NCBI GenBank assembly: GCA_947471105.1
Contig: CANIYB010000035.1
Coordinates: 1-13,065 of the forward strand
Source: Cytophagaceae bacterium
GTDB lineage: Bacteria; Bacteroidota; Bacteroidia; Cytophagales; Spirosomataceae
Length of the DNA: 13,065 nt
Direction of reading: 5' to 3'
Below the pieces are notes generated by a model, which saw only the letters and a program-made list of their open reading frames with translations, did no database searches and was not told the origin of the DNA. The position numbers and the translations under genes are program-made. Of this stretch, positions 1-7,010 are shown one piece after another (the stretch's first letter is position 1; each line of letters starts with the position of its first letter).

Positions 1-235
1 CACCTAAACCTTGATTTCCAAGTTTGATTTTTGTTTTGACAGAATTGGAAGCCAAGGCTTGTGAATCAGTGTTGCAGATAATTAAATCTGCTCCTTTAAT
101 GTGCAGCTTATCCATGTGGCGAACGGCATTAGAGCCACCACCGCCAATTCCAATAACCTTAATGATTGACTTAAACGAAGATTCGGGAACTATTTCCATA
201 TTATGATCAAAGAAAGAAGGATTCGAGTTATTCAT
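1..235 (-). CDS. ftsZ: FtsZ-family tubulin-like GTPase, N-terminal fragment
   Basis: The first 78 codons of an FtsZ-type GTPase; the rest lies beyond position 1. FtsZ polymerises at midcell into the Z-ring that recruits the division machinery. Translating the minus strand from the ATG at 235 gives a short polar leader (about 23 residues) and then IIKVIGIGGGGSNAV. This is the first beta strand and the glycine-rich T1 nucleotide-binding loop (residues 31-38). ICNTDSQAL (53-61) matches the FtsZ NTDAQAL motif, and KIKLG..GLG (69-78) leads into the T3 loop. A later ATG (codon 13) is possible, but the longer leader is normal for Bacteroidota. Two oddities: only two residues (NQ) lie between KLG and GLG, where E. 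coli and B. subtilis FtsZ have five, and the upstream neighbour is an M28 peptidase, not ftsA. Membership of the FtsZ superfamily is secure; whether it is the main divisome FtsZ or a paralogue cannot be decided from the fragment. Confidence 0.88.
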   Translation of the reverse strand, partial: MNNSNPSFFDHNMEIVPESSFKSIIKVIGIGGGGSNAVRHMDKLHIKGADLIICNTDSQALASNSVKTKIKLGNQGLG

Positions 236-278
236 ATTTTAAAAAAGCTTGTACTATTATGTATTAAAATTTCACTTA

Positions 279-1766
279 TTAGTCATTGCCCCAGCGCCAC
301 TCATTGCCTAATTCTAATTCCCTCCTGAGATTTTCTTTGATGAAAAAATCACGTGTCGAATAGAAGTCAAGTCGTTTGGCAGGAAAATTATTCGTGTTTG
401 CCATTCCATAAAGTAACATGGCGGTATATTTCACGGTGTTTTCCATTTCTTTCTTATTGACTAAGTCAAACACATCGCAATTCGCATGATAGCAGTCCAA
501 TACACTTTTCTGTAATTTTCCCATGGGCGCACTAGCAGGAATTCCTTCGAGTAAAAAGGATTGGTGATCTGAATGCAAACCGGCGGAATTTTCAAGTTCA
601 TTCGCGAATTTTTCGTCAATGGATTTAATCTTGTCGCCAATTTCTTTCAATAATGGCATAAGTTCTTTTCTTCCTCCCCCATTAAATCCATGCACATTAT
701 TGGTCATATCTAAATTGATCATATAGACGATTTGGTCTATTTCACCTGATTTTTTCGCTCGTTCTATGTAGGCTTTCGAACCCAACAATCCACCTTCTTC
801 TCCCATAAAAGCAACAAATTCAATCGTACGCTTACTTTTTAAGCCCAACGCTTTGAAAGTTCTGGCAATATCAATAACCGAAAATGACCCAATTCCATTG
901 TCAATGGCCCCTGTAGCTAAATCCCATGAATCTAAATGGCCGCCAATAATAATTTTCTCGTGTTTGTATTTTCGATTCTCTCCCTTTAAAGTAGCTACTA
1001 CATTTCTAGCTTTTATCGGTTGGCTAACATTGTGCATCTCAATTAATCCCAATAATCCCGGTTGGTCTTTCAACCATTTTCGGATTTCAATTCCACTTTC
1101 ATAGGAAACACAAACGGCAGGAATGGAAATCAAATTCCCAGTTACTGACGCTGTTCCCGTTAATAACACTTGACCTTTAACGCCGTTTGAAAATATAACG
1201 CCAATGGCACCATATTGTATGGCAAGTGCTGTTTTTTCAGATCGATGTAAATTTTTTGTTCCTGGAGCGGCCTCTAATAAACCGATATTGGCTAAAACGA
1301 CTTTGCCTTTAACTAAGTCCTTTTTAGACTCAAAGTCGGCATCCAAGCCATTGCCCACATCCACGATGGTTCCTTGAATATTAGCTTCCACAGGAGTCAT
1401 TGCGAGGGAAACTACTTGTATTTCCCTGAAGTCATCTGATTTTGGCGGAGCGACTGATAAGGTTACGGTGTCTCTAGCCCATGCTTCAACTTGAAATCCC
1501 TGATATTTTACATCGCGAAATCCATAATCTTTGAACATTTTGTAGACATACTCTTCTGCTTTTTTTCCTTGAGGACTACCCGTTAATCGATGGCCTATTT
1601 TAGTGCAAGCATCTCCTAAAGTGGTATAAGCCTTTGAGTTATTTTCAACCTCCTCTTTAATTCGTTTGAATACATCCTCAAGACTTTCCTCCCCACCTAA
1701 AGGGGTCGAACTTGTGGAAACTAACAAAACTGAAATTGAGAGAAATAAAGTAAAAATTCTTTTCAT
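279..1766 (-). CDS. Secreted M28 family zinc metallopeptidase with PA domain
   Basis: A 495-residue exported peptidase of the M28 family, related to carboxypeptidase Q and other dizinc aminopeptidases/carboxypeptidases. A signal peptide spans about residues 1-20 (KR, then a hydrophobic run ending STSST). A protease-associated (PA) domain lies at about 130-240. The catalytic domain follows. The expected metal ligands are visible: H277 in GGHLDSW, bridging D289 in GAIDNGIG, E324 in GEEGG with E323 as the general base, D353 in NLDM, and H427 in CYHANCD. The complete ligand set suggests an active enzyme in the periplasm or outside the cell, degrading peptides. The ATG at 1766 gives an intact signal peptide. 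A TAnnTTTG -7 element lies 64 bases upstream of the start, so the gene probably has its own promoter. It ends 43 bases before the ftsZ start on the same strand, so ftsZ may be co-transcribed. Substrate preference cannot be read from the sequence. Confidence 0.93.
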   Translation of the reverse strand: MKRIFTLFLSISVLLVSTSSTPLGGEESLEDVFKRIKEEVENNSKAYTTLGDACTKIGHRLTGSPQGKKAEEYVYKMFKDYGFRDVKYQGFQVEAWARDTVTLSVAPPKSDDFREIQVVSLAMTPVEANIQGTIVDVGNGLDADFESKKDLVKGKVVLANIGLLEAAPGTKNLHRSEKTALAIQYGAIGVIFSNGVKGQVLLTGTASVTGNLISIPAVCVSYESGIEIRKWLKDQPGLLGLIEMHNVSQPIKARNVVATLKGENRKYKHEKIIIGGHLDSWDLATGAIDNGIGSFSVIDIARTFKALGLKSKRTIEFVAFMGEEGGLLGSKAYIERAKKSGEIDQIVYMINLDMTNNVHGFNGGGRKELMPLLKEIGDKIKSIDEKFANELENSAGLHSDHQSFLLEGIPASAPMGKLQKSVLDCYHANCDVFDLVNKKEMENTVKYTAMLLYGMANTNNFPAKRLDFYSTRDFFIKENLRRELELGNEWRWGND

Positions 1767-1829
1767 AGGTTGATGGATAGAACCGAGTTGAAAACCTTTT
1801 AGAAAATTAGTTTTTTTTCAGTAAAATAC

Positions 1830-1837
1830 CAAAGGTA
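1830..1837 (-). promoter_or_regulatory. Candidate -7 promoter element for the M28 peptidase gene
   Basis: On the minus strand this reads TACCTTTG, an exact match to the Bacteroidota -7 consensus TAnnTTTG. It lies 64 bases upstream of the M28 ATG. No clear TTG -33 element is seen at the expected distance, so the call rests on the -7 box and its position between two genes. Confidence 0.45.
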
Positions 1838-1864
1838 AAAGCGATTTGATGGATATAATTTATC

Positions 1865-2881
1865 TTATGGGTTTAAAGGGCAAGGCATTTCCGCTTTTTG
1901 ATTTCTCTTTAATTGCGTGCACCAAAAATCCATTTCCTTTTCCGGAATGGGTTTTCCTTGATAATAGGTTTTGATTTTTCCCGTTGCAGCCTGTATATTT
2001 TGTTGGCCTAGGTCAATTAACACCTCCAAAACAATGCAGCGTGTGGCAATTTGATTTTCGGGTACACCTAATAACCTGAGTCCACTTTTTATTTGATCTA
2101 TTTTGCCTGTGGAATATTTTCTAGCCCGACTGCAATATAAACTGGACATCAGAACATTTTCAGCCGTTTGTTTTACCTCCAAGGAATCAAATTTTTTCTT
2201 GTAGGCCGGAAGGTTTTGAATGAAAAATTGGAATAATTGATTATCCGTATCTAACATCACTCGCTGCATTAATAGAAATGACATTTTGTCAAGATACTGA
2301 TCAGGCTTTACTGAATTGGCAAGCTTGTTAACGACTTCCATATTTTTTACGGTATCCATCGTATATCGAGCGAATAGCGCCACAGACAACATATTATCAA
2401 AATCTTGATCTCCTGCATCAAATTTCTTGAGGTTAGCGACCATATTTTTATTCATGTCTTTCGCCTTATTTAAAATCAATTGAATCCCATCGATGGTATT
2501 GGTTTCATCTCCTACGGGCTCGACATTAATAACTTTACCCTCCGGTGAAAAAACAATAAAGGAAGGAGTTGATGGAACAAATATTTTATTCTTTCTTAGA
2601 AATAATCCATTCTCTCTTTTGCTTAAATCCAATTGGTAGGCTAAAAAATGAGTTGACAAATACGATTTGATTTTAGGGTCGCGCAATGTTTTATCATAAG
2701 CCATGCAATGAGAACATGTGGGCAGATAAGCTTCGAAAAATATGGGCTTGTTTTCTTTGGCAGCTTTGGCAAATATTTGCTCAAAACTCTCCAAAGGCCT
2801 AAATGAAGGATTTTCTGTTTTGCTTTGCCCCAAAGCAATTTGTTGAATGAAGAGGAATAGAATTAAAATTTTCTTTCGCAT
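1865..2881 (-). CDS. Exported thioredoxin-fold protein with CxxC
   Basis: A 338-residue protein that starts at the ATG at 2881. A TTG six codons earlier is possible but would only add basic residues ahead of the signal peptide. The signal peptide is a basic start, a hydrophobic run ILILFLFIQQIAL and a probable cleavage near ALGQ. A thioredoxin-like domain follows (about residues 30-130) with the redox motif CSHC (C56, C59) and a cis-proline candidate at P106 in PSTPSFIVF. These point to a periplasmic thiol-disulfide protein of the thioredoxin_7 / DUF255-like type. Residues about 140-338 appear mostly helical, contain several more cysteines, and match no domain I recognise; they may bind a partner. 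The gene begins 25 bases after the comM stop on the same strand and is probably co-transcribed with it, although the two functions have no evident link. The redox partner and target are unknown. Confidence 0.82.
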   Translation of the reverse strand: MRKKILILFLFIQQIALGQSKTENPSFRPLESFEQIFAKAAKENKPIFFEAYLPTCSHCMAYDKTLRDPKIKSYLSTHFLAYQLDLSKRENGLFLRKNKIFVPSTPSFIVFSPEGKVINVEPVGDETNTIDGIQLILNKAKDMNKNMVANLKKFDAGDQDFDNMLSVALFARYTMDTVKNMEVVNKLANSVKPDQYLDKMSFLLMQRVMLDTDNQLFQFFIQNLPAYKKKFDSLEVKQTAENVLMSSLYCSRARKYSTGKIDQIKSGLRLLGVPENQIATRCIVLEVLIDLGQQNIQAATGKIKTYYQGKPIPEKEMDFWCTQLKRNQKAEMPCPLNP

Positions 2882-2906
2882 AAACCTATTTTTTTTCAAA
2901 AATACA

Positions 2907-4445
2907 TTATCCTGCCCAATTTTCTCTATCTAAATTTCGATAGGTAATGGCCTCTGCTACATGTGTCAAGTCAATTTGATGTTTTTGGCTTAAATCTGCG
3001 ATCGTTCTTGCCAACTTCAAAATTCGGTCATAAGCTCTGGCAGAAAGTTGTAAATTATCCATCGCGCGTTTGAGTAATTGTTGGGATGCTGTATCCAATT
3101 GGCAAATCTCCTTGACCATTTGTGATGACATACTTGCATTTGAATAGGTATTCGCGGATCCTTCAAAACGTTTCTTCTGCATGTCAACGGCCTTTATCAC
3201 TCTTTGGCGTATCGTTTCGCTATTTTCTGCTGGCTTTTCTGAAGTCATTTCTTCATAATAAATAGGGGTAATCTCTACATGCATGTCGATTCGGTCTAAT
3301 AATGGGCCAGATATTTTATTTAAATATTTACGAACATTTTCAGACCCACACGTGCAAGTCTTGATGGGATGATTGTAAAACCCACAGGGGCAAGGGTTCA
3401 TGCTGGCTATCAACATGAAGTTGGCCGGAAATTCGACCACCCACCTGGCCCTAGAAATATGAATGCTTCGATCTTCAAGCGGTTGGCGCAACACCTCTAA
3501 CACATGTCTTGAAAATTCCGGCAACTCATCTAAAAAAAGAACGCCATGATGCGCTAATGAAATTTCCCCAGGTTGGGGAACAGATCCACCGCCAATTAAA
3601 GCCACGGATGAAATTGAATGGTGCGGCGATCGAAATGGCCTATTGGCAATGAGTGCTTTTTTATCACTTAATTTTCCAGCGACGGAATGTATTTTGGTCG
3701 TTTCGAGGGCTTCTTGGAGCGTCATTGGGGGTAATATGCTTGCTATTCTTTTAGCTAACATTGTTTTACCAGCACCTGGCGGACCTATCATGATGAGGTT
3801 GTGTGCCCCGGCAGCGGCAATTTCCATGGCCCTTTTGGCGTGCGCCTGTCCTTGAACATTCGAAAAATCAAGTTCAAAATTGTTGGTTTGTTGAGTAAAC
3901 AATTCATCAATACTGATCAACGTTTTATGATGTATCGTTTTTCCTCGTAAAAACTGGACGGTCTCTTGTAGCGTTTCCATCCCAAAGACTTCCACCTCAC
4001 TGACAATGGCAGCCTCATTGGCATTCTGTTTGGGTAAAATGATTTTAAAAACACCTTGTTTTTTGGCCTCTAAAACCATGGGCAGCGCACCTTTTATGGG
4101 CCTTAAATCACCATTTAATCCCAGTTCGCCCATGATTACATAGTGATCTAAATCAGGGAAACTAATTTGTTCTGAGGCATGTAAAATGGAAAGAGCAATG
4201 GGTAAATCGTACGCCGACCCTTCTTTGCGAATATCGGCTGGGGCCAAATTGATAATCACTTTTCTGCGGGGAAAAAAGAATCCTATTTGCTTTAAGGCGG
4301 ATTCTACTCGAAGGATGGATTCTTTAATGGTTGAATCAGGGAGACCCACTAAAAAGCATTTGGTACCCTGGCTTACATTGGTCTCAATGGTAATTAAAGA
4401 AGCGGATACTCCAAAAACAGAGCTTCCATATGTTTTTGCGAGCAT
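2907..4445 (-). CDS. comM: ComM/YifB family Mg-chelatase-like AAA+ ATPase
   Basis: A full-length (512-residue) cytoplasmic AAA+ ATPase of the YifB/ComM family. In naturally competent bacteria ComM is a hexameric helicase that extends branch migration during recombination of incoming DNA; the gene is also widespread in species not known to be competent. The N-terminal part (about 1-170) is the Lon-protease-like ChlI domain. The central AAA+ domain has a Walker A GPPGAGKT at 221-228, a Walker B VLFLDE at 302-307 and an arginine-finger region LLDRID around 382-387. A four-cysteine cluster, CPC at 352-354 and CTC at 364-366, is typical of the family. The C-terminal Mg-chelatase domain (about 400-512) includes LSARAYDRILKLARTIADL. 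The ATG at 4445 yields the usual start MLAKTYGSSV. A TAnnTTTG element lies 20 bases upstream. Neighbours are an LD-carboxypeptidase gene upstream and a thioredoxin-like gene downstream. Confidence 0.95.
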   Translation of the reverse strand: MLAKTYGSSVFGVSASLITIETNVSQGTKCFLVGLPDSTIKESILRVESALKQIGFFFPRRKVIINLAPADIRKEGSAYDLPIALSILHASEQISFPDLDHYVIMGELGLNGDLRPIKGALPMVLEAKKQGVFKIILPKQNANEAAIVSEVEVFGMETLQETVQFLRGKTIHHKTLISIDELFTQQTNNFELDFSNVQGQAHAKRAMEIAAAGAHNLIMIGPPGAGKTMLAKRIASILPPMTLQEALETTKIHSVAGKLSDKKALIANRPFRSPHHSISSVALIGGGSVPQPGEISLAHHGVLFLDELPEFSRHVLEVLRQPLEDRSIHISRARWVVEFPANFMLIASMNPCPCGFYNHPIKTCTCGSENVRKYLNKISGPLLDRIDMHVEITPIYYEEMTSEKPAENSETIRQRVIKAVDMQKKRFEGSANTYSNASMSSQMVKEICQLDTASQQLLKRAMDNLQLSARAYDRILKLARTIADLSQKHQIDLTHVAEAITYRNLDRENWAG

Positions 4446-4464
4446 AGTGGCGAATTGATTGACT

Positions 4465-4472
4465 CAAATCTA
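4465..4472 (-). promoter_or_regulatory. Candidate -7 promoter element for comM
   Basis: The minus strand reads TAGATTTG, an exact TAnnTTTG match, in the 50-bp gap between the ldcA stop and the comM start. It implies a very short 5' leader of roughly 10-15 bases. A TTG lies 14 bases upstream of it, closer than the usual spacing of about 19, so the -33 box is not convincing. Confidence 0.4.
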
Positions 4473-4495
4473 GCCCTTATTTCACTCAATAAATA

Positions 4496-5398
4496 TCAAA
4501 TTTGATTAGTTAGTTGGACTTTTTCCGAACTTATCAATAAGTTGGACTTCACCCCAAAAATCACCGGATGGTTTGCCGGAACATGGCCTAATGGAAAATC
4601 GAAAGCTATGGGGAAATGATAATCTTCTGTATGCTCTAAAATTAATTCCTGCGCAGATTTTCCGATCGTTAATGGAGCCTCATTGCAATCGGTAAATCCA
4701 CCGATGATCATGCCGACAAGTCCCTCAAAATAGCCTGATCGTTTTAATTGGACCAACATGCGATCTACGTGATATAATCTTTCGCCTATTTCCTCAATCA
4801 CTAAAATTTTTCCAACCGGTTTACGAAAGCTTTTAGAGCCCATTAAATGCGTTAATAAAGAAAGATTTCCGCCAATCAATTCTCCTTGAACCTCACCTAA
4901 GATATTGGATGGATGTGGCTTACATGTGTAAATGGCGTGTCCATTAAACAGCACCTCGTTTAAAGCCTGCAGAGAAAATTCTCCTCCTTTTTGGCAAAAA
5001 TTATTGGGCATTGGGCCATGAATTCCGGCAACGCCTAATGTATCAATGTGCATTAATAATGCGGTGATATCTGAAAATCCCACAATCCATTTCGGATTTT
5101 GCAAGAAATGGGAAAAATCTAAATCATCCAATAAACGACTCGTTCCATAGCCACCTCTGATTGGAAATATGGCTTTAATTTCTGGGTTATCTAACGCTTT
5201 TTGAAGGTCATTCAAGCGTTCTGCATCGGTACCTCCAAAACCAAAATGCTGGGATAAATAATGCTCACCGCGATCGACACGCAATCCCCATTTTTCAAGT
5301 ACTTCAATTCCTTTTTCCCAGGCATTTGAGTTGGTATGTGATGCCGGGGATAAAACCGAAACCAGGTCACCAGATTTTAATAATGGGGGAATTGCCAT
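4496..5398 (-). CDS. ldcA: LD-carboxypeptidase, peptidase family S66
   Basis: A 300-residue enzyme of the S66 family. It removes the terminal D-alanine from murein tetrapeptides during cytoplasmic peptidoglycan recycling. The ATG at 5398 (MAIPPLLKSGD) is preferred over an upstream TTG because it gives the typical family start just before LVSVLSPAS. Family landmarks run in order: RGGYGTSRLL (about 81-90); the nucleophile motif GFSDITALL with S109; HGPMP (127-131); GGNLSLLTHLMG (about 176-187); VIEEIGE with the catalytic glutamate E202; and PLGHVPAN with the catalytic H272. The Ser-Glu-His triad is therefore complete. No signal peptide is seen, in line with a cytoplasmic enzyme. It is divergent from the glycosyltransferase gene at 5480, across an 81-bp gap that contains a perfect 7-bp inverted repeat, and is followed by comM on the same strand. 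Length and motifs are standard for the family. Confidence 0.94.
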   Translation of the reverse strand: MAIPPLLKSGDLVSVLSPASHTNSNAWEKGIEVLEKWGLRVDRGEHYLSQHFGFGGTDAERLNDLQKALDNPEIKAIFPIRGGYGTSRLLDDLDFSHFLQNPKWIVGFSDITALLMHIDTLGVAGIHGPMPNNFCQKGGEFSLQALNEVLFNGHAIYTCKPHPSNILGEVQGELIGGNLSLLTHLMGSKSFRKPVGKILVIEEIGERLYHVDRMLVQLKRSGYFEGLVGMIIGGFTDCNEAPLTIGKSAQELILEHTEDYHFPIAFDFPLGHVPANHPVIFGVKSNLLISSEKVQLTNQI

Positions 5399-5408
5399 AG
5401 GAAAATTA

Positions 5409-5427
5409 GTAGATAGCAAATATCTAC
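5409..5427. repeat. Perfect inverted repeat between divergent genes
   Basis: Arms GTAGATA (5409-5415) and TATCTAC (5421-5427) are perfect complements around a 5-base centre. The repeat lies 11 bases upstream of the ldcA ATG and 53 bases upstream of the divergent glycosyltransferase start. It could be an operator shared by both genes or a hairpin in the ldcA leader; nothing in the sequence decides between these. Confidence 0.45.
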
Positions 5428-5479
5428 GTTTTTTTATTCATACCCAAGGCCTAAATTTCGTATTATTGCAAAAAAAATA

Positions 5480-6214
5480 TTGTTGAAAGTTCACAAATCG
5501 CTTGACTTAGTTCATCCTTGTTACAATCCGCACTTACATTGGGCGCAGGATTTGGTGCATTATTATGGGCTATTTGTCAAGGTATTACCCAAAGACCTCC
5601 CGATTGCAGTTTATGTGGTGAATGATGGTAGTTCACAAGGGATTAATGAACAAGATATTCTTTATTTAAACGCTCAAATTCCTCATTTTCATTACATTGA
5701 TTTGCCTAAAAATTTAGGGAAGGGTGGGGCTTTGAGAGAAGCTATAAAACAAACGAAGGCGGAGATAATTATCTACACAGATGCCGATTATCCATATAAA
5801 TTGGAAAATGCATTAGAGATGTATCGAAAATTGGATGAGGAAAATCTTGACGTTGTTGTCGGGATTCGAGATGAGCATTATTATGATCAATTGCCCTTAG
5901 CACGTAAAATTTTCTCATTGAGTTTAAAAGTAATGAATTACTTGTTTTTCCCTCGACTAAAAGTCAAGGATACGCAATCTGGACTGAAAGGATTTAACCA
6001 AAAAGGTAAGATTATATTTCTAAAAACGCAGATTTCAGCGTTTTTATTTGACATGGAGTTTCTTGTGATGGCATCCAACCAAAAGGACATTCGCATGGAT
6101 TGGATTTATGTTCAGGTTCGTGAAGGCATTGAATTTTCAAGCATGAAGTTCAAGACTATTTTAACCGAGTTATTTAATTTCGGGTCAATTTTGATTCGAA
6201 GAATGATTAATTAG
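5480..6214 (+). CDS. GT2 glycosyltransferase, polyprenyl-phosphate sugar synthase-like
   Basis: A 244-residue GT-A fold glycosyltransferase of family 2, closest in pattern to dolichyl/polyprenyl-phosphate glucose or mannose synthases. These transfer a sugar from a nucleotide donor to a lipid phosphate on the cytoplasmic face of the membrane. Visible motifs are LDLVHPCYNP at the first strand (8-17), VVNDGSS (46-52), NLGKGGALR (78-86), the metal-binding DAD (101-103) in IIYTDADYPY, KDTQSGLKGF (163-172) and FLFDMEFL (188-195). It has no C-terminal membrane helices, unlike ArnC, so it is the soluble or peripheral form. No ATG lies in frame near the start. TTG at 5480 or 5483 is the likely initiator because the first strand begins within ten residues. 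Only four bases separate its stop from the deacetylase gene, so the two are surely co-transcribed and probably act on one lipid-linked sugar. The exact donor sugar is unknown. Confidence 0.85.
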   Translation: MLKVHKSLDLVHPCYNPHLHWAQDLVHYYGLFVKVLPKDLPIAVYVVNDGSSQGINEQDILYLNAQIPHFHYIDLPKNLGKGGALREAIKQTKAEIIIYTDADYPYKLENALEMYRKLDEENLDVVVGIRDEHYYDQLPLARKIFSLSLKVMNYLFFPRLKVKDTQSGLKGFNQKGKIIFLKTQISAFLFDMEFLVMASNQKDIRMDWIYVQVREGIEFSSMKFKTILTELFNFGSILIRRMIN

Positions 6215-6218
6215 TCGT

Positions 6219-7010
6219 ATGGCCACACCTAAAATCATGATTAGCTTGGATGTTGAAGAGTGTGATATACCCCTAGAATATGGGTTTGAAATCGCATTGG
6301 AGGAACAGTTAGAGGTCTCAAGACAGGGCTTGAAAAATTTCATGGAATTAGTTGACTCGTTGGAAATCCCCATCACGATCTTTTGTACGGGGGTTTTTGC
6401 AGAAAATAATCCTGATTGGATTTCAACATTACATCCCAGGCATGAATTGGCTTCACATGGGTATTATCATGGAAGTTTTGACGCGAAAAAGGATTTGAAA
6501 TCATCGAAGGATCTTTTAGAAAAATTGAGTGGCCGTAAGGTTGCAGGTTTTCGGATGGCGAGAATGCAATATGTGGATGAAACCGAAATCAAATTGGCCG
6601 GTTATGCGTATCATTCGTCCCTTAATCCAACTTGGATTCCGGGCCGTTATGATCATCGCGATAAGCCAACAAGCCCTTTTTTCGAGCATGGCCTATGGAA
6701 TGTTCCCGCTTCGGTAACACCTAAAACTCGGATTCCTTTATTTTGGCTAGCTTTCAAAAATTTCCCTTTATGGTTTTTTAATTATTTATCGCAAGTCTGT
6801 TTGAGAAAAAACAGATTTCTAAACTTGTATTTTCATCCTTGGGAATTTACCGATTTATCCAAATATCCTTTGCCTTTTCATGTAAAAAGGGGGCATCAAG
6901 GCTCTTTGCTTAAAAAACTTGAATGCTATTTGAAGGCAATGCAAAAAAATGATTTGGCGGATTTCATCACGATGAATGCGTACATAAAAAACCTTTCGGA
7001 TGGAAAATAA
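6219..7010 (+). CDS. NodB-type polysaccharide deacetylase family protein
   Basis: A 263-residue member of carbohydrate esterase family 4-like (polysaccharide deacetylase) proteins, most like the DUF3473-containing branch. Such enzymes hydrolyse N-acyl groups from sugars using one metal ion. Motif 1 is SLDVEECD with D11 as the likely base. Motif 2 is ELASHGYYHG with metal ligands H80 and H84. The motif 3 position reads GFRMARMQ (110-117), where relatives usually have GFRAPSFS, so the customary proline is absent. AGYAYHSSLNP (127-137) and LYFHPWEF with H206 complete the fold. No signal peptide is present, so it should act in the cytoplasm, as ArnD does on a lipid-linked sugar at the inner leaflet. 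It starts 4 bases after the glycosyltransferase and overlaps the next gene by 11 bases. The family is firm; the substrate is inferred from context only. Confidence 0.85.
   Translation: MATPKIMISLDVEECDIPLEYGFEIALEEQLEVSRQGLKNFMELVDSLEIPITIFCTGVFAENNPDWISTLHPRHELASHGYYHGSFDAKKDLKSSKDLLEKLSGRKVAGFRMARMQYVDETEIKLAGYAYHSSLNPTWIPGRYDHRDKPTSPFFEHGLWNVPASVTPKTRIPLFWLAFKNFPLWFFNYLSQVCLRKNRFLNLYFHPWEFTDLSKYPLPFHVKRGHQGSLLKKLECYLKAMQKNDLADFITMNAYIKNLSDGK

Noticed and set aside
2882..2899. TTG at 2899 as the start of the thioredoxin-like gene
   Set aside because: The ATG at 2881 gives a better signal peptide and leaves normal spacing after comM.
5452..5460. TAAATTTCG as a -7 element for the glycosyltransferase operon
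   Set aside because: It departs from TAnnTTTG at the last base, has no -33 partner, and sits only about 20 bases before the start.
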